Assembly (NCBI RefSeq): GCF_004118285.1
Contig: NZ_SDHY01000001.1
Location: forward strand, 620,001 to 684,000
From: Aquirufa rosea
Lineage (GTDB): Bacteria > Bacteroidota > Bacteroidia > Cytophagales > Spirosomataceae
Reading direction: 5' to 3'
DNA: 64,000 bases
A model generated the notes under the pieces. It searched no databases, had not been told where the DNA came from, and saw nothing but the letters and a program-made list of their open reading frames with translations. Positions 25,218-35,191 of this stretch are shown here, one piece after another. Position 1 is the stretch's first letter. Each line of letters opens with the position of its first letter. The translations under genes and the position numbers were made by a program.

Positions 25218-26765
25218 TTAAATATCTAATAATAAACGAGCAGGATCTTCCAACAACTGCTTGACACGTACTAGGAAGCTTACCGACTCACGACCATCAA
25301 TGATGCGATGATCATACGATAAAGCCAAATACATCATAGGTCTAATCACGATTTGACCTTCCACCACCACAGGGCGTTCCACAATATTATGCATACCTAA
25401 GATGGCTACTTGAGGGGCATTGATGATTGGAGTAGACATCATTGAACCAAAAACACCCCCATTGGTAATGGTAAAGGTTCCGCCTGACATTTCTTCTAAA
25501 CTCAATTTATTATCTCGGGCTTTACCAGCTAATCGAACCACCTCAGATTCAATTCCAGCTAAGCTTAAGTTCTCCGCATTCCGAATAACCGGAACAACCA
25601 ATCCTTTAGGGGCGGAAACGGCAATAGAAATATCACAAAAATCATGAAAAACTATTTCATCTCCATCAATCTTGGCATTCACAGACGGGAACTCTTTCAA
25701 AGCCACACAAACAGCCTTAGTAAAGAAAGACATAAAGCCTAAACCTACTCCGTGCTTTTCTTTAAACTTATCTTTATACTTCCCTCTTAAATCCATTACT
25801 GGCTTCATGTCCACTTCATTAAAAGTGGTTAACATGGCCGTTTCATTCTTCACAGCTACCAATCTACGCGCTACGGTCTTACGCAAAGAACTCATTTTTT
25901 CTCTTCGTAAAGCTCTGGCATCGTTGTTAGTTGGAGCAGATGGGGCTGCAGCTACAGTAGATGCTGCTGTAGGAGCTGCTGCTGATGATGAAGCTTGTGC
26001 ATTTTGGGCATCTTCTTTGGTAATTCTTCCACCTACACCAGAACCCGCTACTTGAGCAGGAGATATTCCTTTTTCATCTAATATTTTGGCAGCAGCAGGT
26101 GAAGGATGCCCTGCGGCATAGGATGCATTAGCTACGGGCGCTGATGGTGCAGCAGCAGCTGGTGCCGAAGCAGCAGGAGCACTAGCCTGCACTGCACCCG
26201 CTCCTACCGTGATTGTCGCTAAAACACCACCAATAGGAACTACGGCTCCTGAGTCAGCCACAATTTGTAAAATTCCTGCCGACTCGGCTGGTAATTCAAA
26301 GGTTGCTTTATCCGACTCTAATTCACATAAAACTTCATCTAAGGCCACCGAGTCTCCGGATTTCTTGTTCCAAACGGAAACAGTCACTTCTGAAATAGAC
26401 TCTCCTACTGGTGGTACTTTTACTTCAATAACTTTAGCATCTGCTGAACTAACTGGAGCAGAAGCAGCCACAGGAGCAGTAGGTGCCGCACTTTCTATAG
26501 CTGGTGCTGGTGCAGCGGATGATTGTGCCCCTTTCACCTCAATAGTACAAATAACTGCACCAATCGGCAAAACATCCCCTTCTTTCGCAACGATATGCAA
26601 CACACCCTCAGCCTCAGCAGGCAATTCAAAAGTCGCCTTATCTGATTCTAATTCACAAAGAACCTCATCCAACTTCACTACATCTCCTTCTTTCTTGTTC
26701 CAAGTAGCTACGGTCACTTCCGTAATCGATTCACCCACAGCGGGCACTTTCATTTCTATGGCCAT
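25218..26765 (-). CDS. odhB: 2-oxoglutarate dehydrogenase E2, dihydrolipoyl succinyltransferase with two lipoyl domains
   Basis: A 515-residue E2 enzyme. Two near-identical lipoyl domains (about 1-77 and 110-185) each carry the lipoylation lysine in [12 protein letters not shown]. Ala/Pro-rich linkers separate them from a peripheral-subunit-binding domain ([20 protein letters not shown], then [11 protein letters not shown]). The C-terminal catalytic domain ends with [20 protein letters not shown], where the His and Asp act in succinyl transfer to CoA. Most characterised OdhB proteins have a single lipoyl domain. The gene lies 21 bp after odhA and 46 bp before lpdA. Confidence 0.95.
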   Translation of the reverse strand: MAIEMKVPAVGESITEVTVATWNKKEGDVVKLDEVLCELESDKATFELPAEAEGVLHIVAKEGDVLPIGAVICTIEVKGAQSSAAPAPAIESAAPTAPVAASAPVSSADAKVIEVKVPPVGESISEVTVSVWNKKSGDSVALDEVLCELESDKATFELPAESAGILQIVADSGAVVPIGGVLATITVGAGAVQASAPAASAPAAAAPSAPVANASYAAGHPSPAAAKILDEKGISPAQVAGSGVGGRITKEDAQNAQASSSAAAPTAASTVAAAPSAPTNNDARALRREKMSSLRKTVARRLVAVKNETAMLTTFNEVDMKPVMDLRGKYKDKFKEKHGVGLGFMSFFTKAVCVALKEFPSVNAKIDGDEIVFHDFCDISIAVSAPKGLVVPVIRNAENLSLAGIESEVVRLAGKARDNKLSLEEMSGGTFTITNGGVFGSMMSTPIINAPQVAILGMHNIVERPVVVEGQIVIRPMMYLALSYDHRIIDGRESVSFLVRVKQLLEDPARLLLDI

Positions 26766-26786
26766 GTTGTTCGGCTTATTTTTAAA

Positions 26787-29516
26787 TTATTCAAACGCTT
26801 TATTAATCAAGGCTGCTTGTTCTTCAGCATGTACTTTCAAGAAACCTGTAGCCGGAGAAGCACTCTTTTTACGTGCTACCAAACCTTTAAATTTAGTCCA
26901 ACCATATTCACGTATGATATAGGACCAATAACCCATATTTTCCGGCTCTTCTTGTACAAAATACACATCCGCATTCTTGTACTTAGCTAACTCCTTCTCT
27001 ATTTGAGCCACTGGAAGTGGATGCAATTGTTCAATCCTGATAATGGCCACATCTTTACGAGCATCCTTCTCTTGTTTTTCCAACAAGTCGAAATACACTT
27101 TACCACTACATAGTAACACCTTTTTCACTTTGGCCTTATCAACATAACTATCCCCAATTACCTCCTGGAATTTACCGGAAGTAAAAGCATCAATCGGTGA
27201 AACCACCTTTGGATGACGGAAAATGGATTTTGGCGACATCACCACTAAAGGCTTACGGAATTCCCAAGTCAATTGACGGCGCAAGGCGTGGAAAATATTA
27301 GCGGGTGTGGTCAAATTTGCCACAACCATATTGTTTTCTGATGCTAATTGCAAGAAACGTTCAGGACGTGCATTCGAGTGCTCAGGACCCTGACCTTCAT
27401 AGCCATGAGGCAAAAGCATCACCAAACCATTCTGCGTTCCCCACTTGGATTCATGTGAACTTACAAACTGGTCGATCATGGTCTGCGCTCCATTGGCAAA
27501 GTCTCCAAATTGGGCTTCCCAAATCACCAGCGCATCTGGATTCGCTAATGCATATCCAAATTCAAAACCTAACACCCCATATTCGGAAAGCAAAGAGTTA
27601 AAGATTTGCATCTTTTCTTGCCCCTCCTTAATGTGGTCTAAATTGCAATAATTGTTATTGGTATTGGCATCATGTAATACCGCATGACGGTGAGAGAATG
27701 TACCTCTCTGTACATCTTGTCCAGATAAACGTACTGTTTTTCCCTCAGCCAAAATGGAACCATAGGCCAATAACTCTGCCGTAGCCCAGTTCAATTCGCC
27801 TTTCTCAAAATATCCTTTTCTATCGGAAATAACCTTTTCAATTTGCTTCAATGCCACAAATCCTTTTGGTAGAGCTGTGATAGCATTGGCTACCAAATCT
27901 ATGGTTTCTTTGGGAATGGATGTATTTGGTGAGGAATCAAAATCACTTGCTTGGGAGAAACGAAGCGAAGACCACTTGTTATCCAATTTCAATGGCACAT
28001 AAGGAGGCTTTACTTTTTGTTTCACCATATCAAGTCTGGCTTGTAATTCCGCTTTAAATTCAGAATCCATTTGACTTGCTAATTTGGCATCAATATCGCC
28101 ACGCTTAATTAAAGTCTGTGTATAAATCTCCCTTGGATTAGGGTGATTGGTTATGTTGGCATACAAAGTTGGTTGCGTAAAACGCGGTTCATCGGACTCA
28201 TTGTGCCCATTTCTTCGGTAACAAACCATGTCCACAAACACATCACGTCCAAACTCCTGACGAAACTCAGCAGCCATTCTGGACACAAATACAACTGCCT
28301 CTGGATCATCTCCATTCACGTGGAATACCGGTGCATCAATAATTTTAGCTACGTCAGTACAATAAATGGCCGAGCGCGCATCTTCAAAATCAGTGGTAAA
28401 TCCAACCTGATTGTTTATCACAAAGTGAATGGTTCCTCCCGTGGAATAACCTTTCAATTTAGCCATTTGTGTTACCTCATACACAATACCCTGACCCGCT
28501 AAGGCCGCATCGCCATGAATTAAAATAGGCAATACTTTGGAATTATCTCCATCGTAATGGGCGTCAGCACTAGCTCTACAAAAACCTTCTACCAAAGGGT
28601 TAACCGCTTCTAAGTGAGATGGATTGGGGGCTAATTTCAAAGAAATTTCATTCCCATTTGGACTAATATGTTGGCTAGAATAACCTAAGTGGTATTTCAC
28701 ATCACCATCTCCATGAATTTGATCTGGCACATTACCTTCAAATCCATCAAAAATGGCCTCGTATGACTTATGCATGATGTTGGCCAAGACATTCAAACGT
28801 CCACGGTGAGCCATACCAATCATGGCTTGTTTTACTCCAAAATCCGCTGCCCGATTAATGATTGCATCCAATCCCGCGATTGTACTTTCACCCCCTTCTA
28901 ACCCGAATCGCTTCTGTCCTAAATATTTTGTACCTAGGAAATTCTCAAAAACTACTGCCTCATTCAGCTTCTGTAGGATTTGTTTTTTCTCTTCAATGGA
29001 AGGGCTAAACGATAAGGCCTCCTTTTCTATCTTATTCCTCAACCACTCCTTTACACGAACTTCACGAATATAGGAATACTCAAATCCGATAGAACCCGCA
29101 TAAATAGTTTGTAACACCTCCACTATCTTGCGTAAGGTAGCTGGACCAATTCCCAAAAAACTTCCCGCTTGAAAAACCGTATCTAAGTCTGATTCAGACA
29201 AGGAATAATCCTTGATTTCTAAACGAGGCTGGCGATCTTTCCTCTGACGAACAGGATTAGTTTTCGCTAATAAATGTCCACGAGAACGGAATGCTTTAAT
29301 CAAACTGATGACCGACATTTCTTTCTGAATGTGCGACTGATCTACAGCAACACCAGCGGCGGAAGAACCTCCTTCTTGCCAGGTTTGAGCAAACTCAAAT
29401 CCCTTGAAAAAATCCCTCCATGAACTGTCTACTGAATTGGGGTCTAATCGATAGGCATCAAACAAGTCAGAAATAACTTGAGTATCGGCATTCGCAACGT
29501 AGGAAAATGAATCCAT
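26787..29516 (-). CDS. odhA: 2-oxoglutarate dehydrogenase E1 component
   Basis: A 909-residue thiamine-diphosphate enzyme of the TCA cycle that decarboxylates 2-oxoglutarate. The N-terminus (VANADTQVISDLFDAYRLDP) is the OdhA E2-binding segment. MIGMAHRGRLNVLANIMHKS, IHGDAALAGQGIVYEV and the thiamine-binding GDDPEAVVFVSRMAAEFRQE follow, with FGDFANGAQTMIDQFVSSHE and LPHGYEGQGPEHSNARPERF in the transketolase-like half. The full length and motifs are intact. It begins the operon with odhB and lpdA. An unusual pair of overlapping hairpins lies about 100 bp upstream. Confidence 0.97.
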   Translation of the reverse strand: MDSFSYVANADTQVISDLFDAYRLDPNSVDSSWRDFFKGFEFAQTWQEGGSSAAGVAVDQSHIQKEMSVISLIKAFRSRGHLLAKTNPVRQRKDRQPRLEIKDYSLSESDLDTVFQAGSFLGIGPATLRKIVEVLQTIYAGSIGFEYSYIREVRVKEWLRNKIEKEALSFSPSIEEKKQILQKLNEAVVFENFLGTKYLGQKRFGLEGGESTIAGLDAIINRAADFGVKQAMIGMAHRGRLNVLANIMHKSYEAIFDGFEGNVPDQIHGDGDVKYHLGYSSQHISPNGNEISLKLAPNPSHLEAVNPLVEGFCRASADAHYDGDNSKVLPILIHGDAALAGQGIVYEVTQMAKLKGYSTGGTIHFVINNQVGFTTDFEDARSAIYCTDVAKIIDAPVFHVNGDDPEAVVFVSRMAAEFRQEFGRDVFVDMVCYRRNGHNESDEPRFTQPTLYANITNHPNPREIYTQTLIKRGDIDAKLASQMDSEFKAELQARLDMVKQKVKPPYVPLKLDNKWSSLRFSQASDFDSSPNTSIPKETIDLVANAITALPKGFVALKQIEKVISDRKGYFEKGELNWATAELLAYGSILAEGKTVRLSGQDVQRGTFSHRHAVLHDANTNNNYCNLDHIKEGQEKMQIFNSLLSEYGVLGFEFGYALANPDALVIWEAQFGDFANGAQTMIDQFVSSHESKWGTQNGLVMLLPHGYEGQGPEHSNARPERFLQLASENNMVVANLTTPANIFHALRRQLTWEFRKPLVVMSPKSIFRHPKVVSPIDAFTSGKFQEVIGDSYVDKAKVKKVLLCSGKVYFDLLEKQEKDARKDVAIIRIEQLHPLPVAQIEKELAKYKNADVYFVQEEPENMGYWSYIIREYGWTKFKGLVARKKSASPATGFLKVHAEEQAALINKAFE

Positions 29517-29761
29517 AATGTTAAATCTGGCCTAAATCCAGAAAAGTTTCAAACGTTATTGATTGAGTAAAATTAATTATTCTTGTCAAAAAAAATCTTC
29601 GCAATTTACAAAGGGGATTATAATTATCCCCAAAAAAATTGGGGTTTTTTCCCGTTTAGCGCACAAATTTCTAAGGATTTAGTATCTATCGAAATAAGCC
29701 CAAAAAAATCTTTATAAATTCTAATTATATCTACAGAAAATGAAATAATTCAGCAATTCAC

Positions 29762-30697
29762 CTAAAGCCTAAAATTAGCAATCTTGCCATTTCCTAAATC
29801 AATCTCATAGCGTATAAAAATTTGATGGTAACCTGAAGCAGCGGTTTGAACGGAGCTGGTTCCTGTATTGCTAGTACCAGGAGTAAAGTACACGGAATTT
29901 CTTCCTAAAAAATCATAAGCATATCCCACCCGAAAATTTCTTCCAAGGGGAACTTCAATACTACCTAATAAGGCCTCATTAGAAAATTCAGAACCAGTAT
30001 TTTGCCACCAAAGTCCCAAGCCCAACTTTTCCTGCCACCAAAATGTCCCATGTAAATCCACCCGAGTATCCGCAATTTGATGACGCATCAAGGCCCCAAA
30101 CTTCAACCAATTGCCCTGACCAGCAGGTAAAGTATAAGCCATTCTAGCATAAATGGGGTTAGGATTGGACCATTCCAAATTGCGTAAACTTTGTGTGGGC
30201 CTACTTAGCCCTATTTCTAATTTGTCAAATTGATAAGCCACACCAAAACCCAAGCTACCCCCAAATTCAGAGGTCCCATTTCTACCTAAAATAGGATATT
30301 GGTTCAAGCCCAGATTGAGTCCCAATTGTAAATTTTGTCCTTTAGCCACGACAAACCTTTTGGACAAAATCCCTGCCAATCCTAGGTTAGCTGCTACTCC
30401 ACCACCCATTAAACTATATGATTGATCCGTATTGTAAGCTAAAAAACCTATCCCCCACTTCTCCTGCTGAATAGGCATATCAAAACTAAAGTACTGTTGA
30501 GAGGAAGTCGCTCCACCCGTTTGCTGAAACAAAGGTTTTCGCCTAAAAATACCTGTAACAGACGCTACTCCCTTATTTCCTGCTTCAGCAGGATTGATAG
30601 ATAGCGGGATGAATGGATATACCATGCGCAAGGATTCTTGTTGGGCCATTACCGTCAATGCCAAACAAGAAAAAATAGTGACTAAAATTTGCCGCAT
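29762..30697 (-). CDS. PorP/SprF family type IX secretion membrane protein
   Basis: A 311-residue outer-membrane protein: signal peptide QILVTIFSCLALTVMAQQ, then the family opening YPFIPLSINPAEAGNKGVAS and repeated barrel strands such as GIGFLAYNTDQSYSLMGGGV. The C-terminus is an amphipathic strand (IFIRYEIDLGNGKIANFRL). PorP/SprF proteins assist T9SS in exporting or attaching particular cargo, often CHU_C-type adhesins. None is adjacent here, but two giant type-B cargo genes lie about 25 kb away. I use the ATG at 30697, which begins the signal peptide. Confidence 0.88.
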   Translation of the reverse strand: MRQILVTIFSCLALTVMAQQESLRMVYPFIPLSINPAEAGNKGVASVTGIFRRKPLFQQTGGATSSQQYFSFDMPIQQEKWGIGFLAYNTDQSYSLMGGGVAANLGLAGILSKRFVVAKGQNLQLGLNLGLNQYPILGRNGTSEFGGSLGFGVAYQFDKLEIGLSRPTQSLRNLEWSNPNPIYARMAYTLPAGQGNWLKFGALMRHQIADTRVDLHGTFWWQEKLGLGLWWQNTGSEFSNEALLGSIEVPLGRNFRVGYAYDFLGRNSVYFTPGTSNTGTSSVQTAASGYHQIFIRYEIDLGNGKIANFRL

Positions 30698-30991
30698 AAG
30701 AATCATTATACTGTAATACAATAGGTGTTCGGACTTGTAAAAATCACACCCATCAACAAACGCTACATAGCCGGCGCAAGGTATGCATTTTTAAAAATCT
30801 GTCATAAAATTTTTCATTTGACTCGAATCAGAGCTTGAAATATGAGCATCCTAAATGACTAGCCACTTGAATTTCTTGTAAAATACCACTTGGACACATT
30901 TACTGACAATATGACATCCCCAATAAAATTGGTTTCGAATTTGTTATTCCTGCATCAAATAAAAGATTTTTAATCACTCCGAATTAATATT

Positions 30992-32806
30992 ATGAAAGAA
31001 TCAGGTAATATCTCCATTCACACCGAGAACATTTTTCCGATCATCAAAAAATTCCTCTACTCAGACCATGAAATTTTTCTTCGTGAATTAGTTTCCAATG
31101 CAGTAGATGCCAGCCAAAAAATCAAAAGATTAAGCTCCATTGGAGAATTCAATGGCGAATTGGGAGAGTTGAAAGTCAAAGTAAGTTTTGACAAGGAGGC
31201 GAAGACTATCACCATTTCTGACAATGGTATTGGTATGACTGCTGAAGAAATCAAGAAATACATCAATCAAATCGCCTTTTCTGGCGCTACCGAATTCGTG
31301 GAAAAATACAAGGACAAAGGTGACGATAAGGGAATCATTGGCCACTTTGGACTGGGTTTCTACTCGGCATTTATGGTAGCTTCTGAAGTGGAAATCATCT
31401 CAAAATCATACCAAGAAGGTGCCGAGGCAGCACGTTGGACTTGCGATGGCTCCACAGAATACAGCATAAGTACCGCTGAAAAAGATGAACGCGGTACTGA
31501 CATCATTTTACACATCGCAGAAGATTCAGAAGAATTTTTGGATGAATTCCGATTGAAATCAATTTTGGAAAAGTATGGCAAATTCCTTCCTATCCCGATT
31601 GAATTCCAAGATAAAATCATCAATAACCCTACTCCACTTTGGGCCAAATCCCCAGCTGAATTAAGCGACGAAGATTACTTGAAGTTCTATGAGGAATTAT
31701 ATCCATTCCAAGAAAAACCACTCTTCTGGATTCATTTGAATGTGGATTACCCATTCAATTTGACGGGTATACTGTATTTCCCTAAAGTGAAAAACGAGTT
31801 CCAGTTGCAACGAGAGAAAATCCAATTGTATAGCAGACAAGTATTTATCACTGACGAGGTCAAAGACATTGTCCCTGAGTTTTTAATGCTGCTGCACGGA
31901 GTAATAGATTCTCCAGATATTCCTTTAAATGTTTCTCGTAGCTTCCTGCAAGCCGACTCCAATGTCAAGAAAATCAATAGCTACATAACCAAAAAAGTAG
32001 CCGATAAGTTACAGGAATTATTCAAAGCGGATCGTCCAGGATTCGAAGAGAAATTTAGCAATATCGGCTTATTCATCAAATATGGTATGATATCTGATGA
32101 TAAGTTCTTTGACAAGGCCAAGGAGTTTTGTTTATTGGAAACCACGTCTAATAAACTATATACCCTAGACGAATACGCGGAGGAAGTTCAGGCATTACAA
32201 ACCGATAAGGATGGTCAAAGGGTCTATTTATACACCACCGATGCCCAACAGCAAGATGCCTTTATTCAATCTGCCATTCAAAAAGGATATTCTGTTTTAA
32301 AAATGGACTCCATGATTGACCCACATTTCATCAATCAAATGGAATCCAAAATTGAGAAAACTCAATGGAAACGCGTGGACGCTGATTCCATTGACAAACT
32401 GATTGATACGGGGATCCAATTAGAGGCCGTTTTAACAGAGGAGCAAAAGACTGCCGTGAAAGAAATTTTCGAGGCAACCATCAATGACAAGCAAAAACAA
32501 GTTCAGGTTGAAGCTATGTCACCAGATGAGCTACCCGCCATCATTACACAAAATGAATTCATGCGACGCATGAGTGATATGTCCAAAACCGGTGGTGGTA
32601 TGGGTATGTTTGGCAATATGCCGATGACCTATCAAATTTCCATCAATGCTAACCACCCATTAATCAGCAAGTTAGTGGAATTACCAACCGAGGAGGAAAA
32701 GAAAAATCTGGCTAAACAAATCACAGATTTGGCCTTATTATCGCAGAATCTCTTGACAGGAGCGGATTTAACCGCCTTTATCAAGCGAACCGTAAACGGA
32801 TTTTAA
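30992..32806 (+). CDS. htpG: Hsp90-family molecular chaperone HtpG
   Basis: A 604-residue chaperone. The ATPase domain holds FLRELVSNAVDASQKIKRLS, ITISDNGIGMTAEEI and the glycine-rich lid GIIGHFGLGFYSAFMVASEV. The middle domain has FPKVKNEFQLQREKIQLYSR and SPDIPLNVSRSFLQADSNVK, with the catalytic Arg in the NVSRSFLQ loop. The C-terminal dimerisation domain follows. It acts on folding of client proteins in the cytoplasm under stress. It is monocistronic, with a 294-bp upstream region in which I could not fix a promoter. Confidence 0.97.
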   Translation: MKESGNISIHTENIFPIIKKFLYSDHEIFLRELVSNAVDASQKIKRLSSIGEFNGELGELKVKVSFDKEAKTITISDNGIGMTAEEIKKYINQIAFSGATEFVEKYKDKGDDKGIIGHFGLGFYSAFMVASEVEIISKSYQEGAEAARWTCDGSTEYSISTAEKDERGTDIILHIAEDSEEFLDEFRLKSILEKYGKFLPIPIEFQDKIINNPTPLWAKSPAELSDEDYLKFYEELYPFQEKPLFWIHLNVDYPFNLTGILYFPKVKNEFQLQREKIQLYSRQVFITDEVKDIVPEFLMLLHGVIDSPDIPLNVSRSFLQADSNVKKINSYITKKVADKLQELFKADRPGFEEKFSNIGLFIKYGMISDDKFFDKAKEFCLLETTSNKLYTLDEYAEEVQALQTDKDGQRVYLYTTDAQQQDAFIQSAIQKGYSVLKMDSMIDPHFINQMESKIEKTQWKRVDADSIDKLIDTGIQLEAVLTEEQKTAVKEIFEATINDKQKQVQVEAMSPDELPAIITQNEFMRRMSDMSKTGGGMGMFGNMPMTYQISINANHPLISKLVELPTEEEKKNLAKQITDLALLSQNLLTGADLTAFIKRTVNGF

Positions 32807-32827
32807 TAGCTGTTTCAAGCCCTCAAA

Positions 32828-32866
32828 AACAAGGTCGTCAAGGTTTTAAACCTTGACGACCTTGTT
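32828..32866. repeat. 39-nt perfect palindrome between convergent genes
   Basis: Two perfect 19-nt arms (AACAAGGTCGTCAAGGTTT and its complement) surround a single T. It begins 22 bases after the htpG stop and lies 27 bp before the stop of the convergent T9SS cargo gene. The inner CAAGGTTT/AAACCTTG portion is shared with the repeat at 21968. It is a likely bidirectional terminator or REP-like element. Confidence 0.8.
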
Positions 32867-32892
32867 CAAAAGGAACGAAACACTTAATACAC

Positions 32893-33498
32893 TTATTGCT
32901 TTCTGACTATCAACTTCTTGGTAACTATCGAGCGACCATCCATCATGAGTTGATACATGTACATGCCGCTGTTTAGGTCCTTCAAGGAAATCCGAGCGGT
33001 ACGTTGATCTTTATCCAAGACTAAATCTTTAATTTCCTGACCTAAAATATTATAAATCACCACTTTGACTTCAATATTAGCTCCTAATATCTGAAAGTCC
33101 ACATCAGCATATTCACTAGCAGGATTGGGATATAAATTGGAAACTACTAAACGGTCTGATTGAAACAAATAGGCATCTCCTGCTACATTTTCCTCCCCCA
33201 CTTTTCTATCCATACTGACCGACTCTGCTAAGCGAGTCGTACTAGCTTGAGCAAAATTATTCTTCAAAAATTGACTGATATACGTATTTTCGTGAATATT
33301 CAAACTCGTCTGCAATTGAGGATTTACCTTAAAACTTCTCTTGGCCAAAAGAATTGGCAAATGTACCGGACCAGGTTTCGATTTTATTTCCAAACGGGAT
33401 CTTGATTTAGATTCCCCCTGTGCATTTACGTTCCAAGAATTCTCGATTAAGAGAAATACTAGGAAACAGAAAACAAACACAGGTATAAATCGATTCAT
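32893..33498 (-). CDS. Small secreted protein with T9SS type A sorting domain
   Basis: A 201-residue protein: signal peptide NRFIPVFVFCFLVFLLIENS, about 95 residues of no recognised domain, and a C-terminal type IX sorting domain of about 80 residues (NLYPNPASEYADVDFQILG, VKVVIYNILGQEIKDLVL, LNSGMYMYQLMMDGRSIVTK, KLIVRKQ). The sorting domain directs export through T9SS and is cut off when the protein is anchored. The mature part would be very small. The ATG at 33498 is chosen for the signal peptide. What the mature protein does is unknown. Confidence 0.85.
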   Translation of the reverse strand: MNRFIPVFVFCFLVFLLIENSWNVNAQGESKSRSRLEIKSKPGPVHLPILLAKRSFKVNPQLQTSLNIHENTYISQFLKNNFAQASTTRLAESVSMDRKVGEENVAGDAYLFQSDRLVVSNLYPNPASEYADVDFQILGANIEVKVVIYNILGQEIKDLVLDKDQRTARISLKDLNSGMYMYQLMMDGRSIVTKKLIVRKQ

Positions 33499-33594
33499 CT
33501 GATTAAAAATAGTAATACAAAAATAAGCAGGCAATAATCAAGGCAAAATTGAAATCGGTCAAATGGTACAAATTACATGACCAAAGGCCCAATT

Positions 33595-35139
33595 TTAAGG
33601 ATTTTTAACAATTGGACTTAACATATCCGGGGCATTCACCGCATCCATCAACATTTTCAAGGTCACTTTTTCTTTGATACGCCAACGATACCCATCTAAC
33701 ATTTGTAGGTCTTCATTCCATTCTTTTGGGGGAACAAATCGGGCTTCCGGCTTGGTAATGAAAGTAATTTTCTTGACCTTATTTTCATCAAAAAATAAAT
33801 TCATCCGACTACATTCGACGCGATTCAAACCTGTTGTTACTTTTTTATCATCAACCACATAATAAATACTTTCTCCATTCCCTTCCACATTCACTCGCCG
33901 AACTTGAGATTCTGTATTAAAAAACACCCAAACCTTTCGACCTTTAATCTGGTTAAAATGTGAGGCAGAATCAGCTGAAATAACAAAAGAATGTCCTCTT
34001 AAACGCATTTCCTTTAATTTCTGATTAACCATAAATAAAGAAATGGAATCAGCGGTTGATTGTGAATCCTGCGTCCAAATGATGGGTTTTTGATAAAAAT
34101 GTATAACCGAATCCCTCATATCATAACCCAAAGAATCGCATCTTGCAGATAAATCAGACTTATAAATCTGAACATGCTTGTAGGCATATAATTTTCTAAC
34201 AGAATCTTGTTTGTTATCAAATGAAACGAGCGTGTCCGCCGTCAGATAAAGGGTATCCTTTTCCATGATATTCCGCATCAACGCTCCTCCATAAACGCGT
34301 GTGATACCGGTATGGCCATTATATCGACCATTTTTTCCAGTTAATAAGACCTTATCTTTTTGACTAAAAAACTCTACATTTCCCTTCGCTACCCCAATCT
34401 TAGTCGGGCTATCATAAAATAGGGTATCGGCAGTTAAAGTATAATCTTCCATCTTAGCCGTGGACCGACCAGTAAAATTGGAAACCTTGGTCTGAGTATT
34501 GTAAAAACCCGATTTCGTGTAAACCGTATCCTTTTTATTGATAATCTCCGTAGGACAAATGAAAAATGCCTCTTTGGAGGCCGTATTGTACCGTAAGGAA
34601 TCAGCTTTCAAGGCTCCCCCTTCTTTATCCACTACCTTCACCTTTTCTTTGAATAAAAAGTTTTTAGTGACCGTATTATAAAATCCTTCCTTACTTGTCA
34701 GAGTTGTTTTTTTATCCAAAATCTTAGCCCCCGTATGATAGACAGCCATTTTACTGTTCAAATCATAGTCTAATTTATTGGTATTTAATACAATGGTATG
34801 ATCATCCAATTTCACTCGTCCAAGCATGTAAGCTTGCCGAAGGTCTCCATTATAAAGCGCTGAGTCACCCGTAATCGTCACCGTATCTGCTTGAATGATT
34901 TTCACCCTGCCATAAGCTTCCACGTTATTGGTAGTACTATTCAAAATAGCTTGATCACAAAACAAGGTGGTTGTTCCTTGTTTCAATACCACCTTACCTA
35001 CCAGTTTTTTGATCATCGCCGATTCCATTTGAATACCATTCAGGCTATCAGCAGAGATCACTTGTACCTGACTTTGACCATGAGTCAAAACAGGTAAAAA
35101 CAGGAGAATACTCAGGAAAATGAGTAATATATAGCGCAT
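33595..35139 (-). CDS. OstA-like (LptA/LptD N-domain) envelope protein
   Basis: A 514-residue exported protein (signal LLIFLSILLFLPVLTHG) made of repeated beta-jellyroll strands typical of the OstA family, for example KLVGKVVLKQGTTTLFCDQA and NVEAYGRVKIIQADTVTITG. The family includes LptA and the N-terminal domain of LptD, which carry lipopolysaccharide across the periplasm. This form lacks the LptD barrel. It may bridge LPS transport or serve an unknown envelope role. It is divergent from tilS across only 52 bp. Confidence 0.85.
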   Translation of the reverse strand: MRYILLIFLSILLFLPVLTHGQSQVQVISADSLNGIQMESAMIKKLVGKVVLKQGTTTLFCDQAILNSTTNNVEAYGRVKIIQADTVTITGDSALYNGDLRQAYMLGRVKLDDHTIVLNTNKLDYDLNSKMAVYHTGAKILDKKTTLTSKEGFYNTVTKNFLFKEKVKVVDKEGGALKADSLRYNTASKEAFFICPTEIINKKDTVYTKSGFYNTQTKVSNFTGRSTAKMEDYTLTADTLFYDSPTKIGVAKGNVEFFSQKDKVLLTGKNGRYNGHTGITRVYGGALMRNIMEKDTLYLTADTLVSFDNKQDSVRKLYAYKHVQIYKSDLSARCDSLGYDMRDSVIHFYQKPIIWTQDSQSTADSISLFMVNQKLKEMRLRGHSFVISADSASHFNQIKGRKVWVFFNTESQVRRVNVEGNGESIYYVVDDKKVTTGLNRVECSRMNLFFDENKVKKITFITKPEARFVPPKEWNEDLQMLDGYRWRIKEKVTLKMLMDAVNAPDMLSPIVKNP

Positions 35140-35191
35140 CTTACAAGCGAATCGTTAATTTCGTGGCTTTATCACGCAATTTACCATTTTT

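Noticed and set aside
26209-26922. 237-codon plus-strand frame across odhB
   Set aside because: It is antisense to the clear E2 lipoyl domains and linkers; the length comes from Ala-rich codons, not selection.
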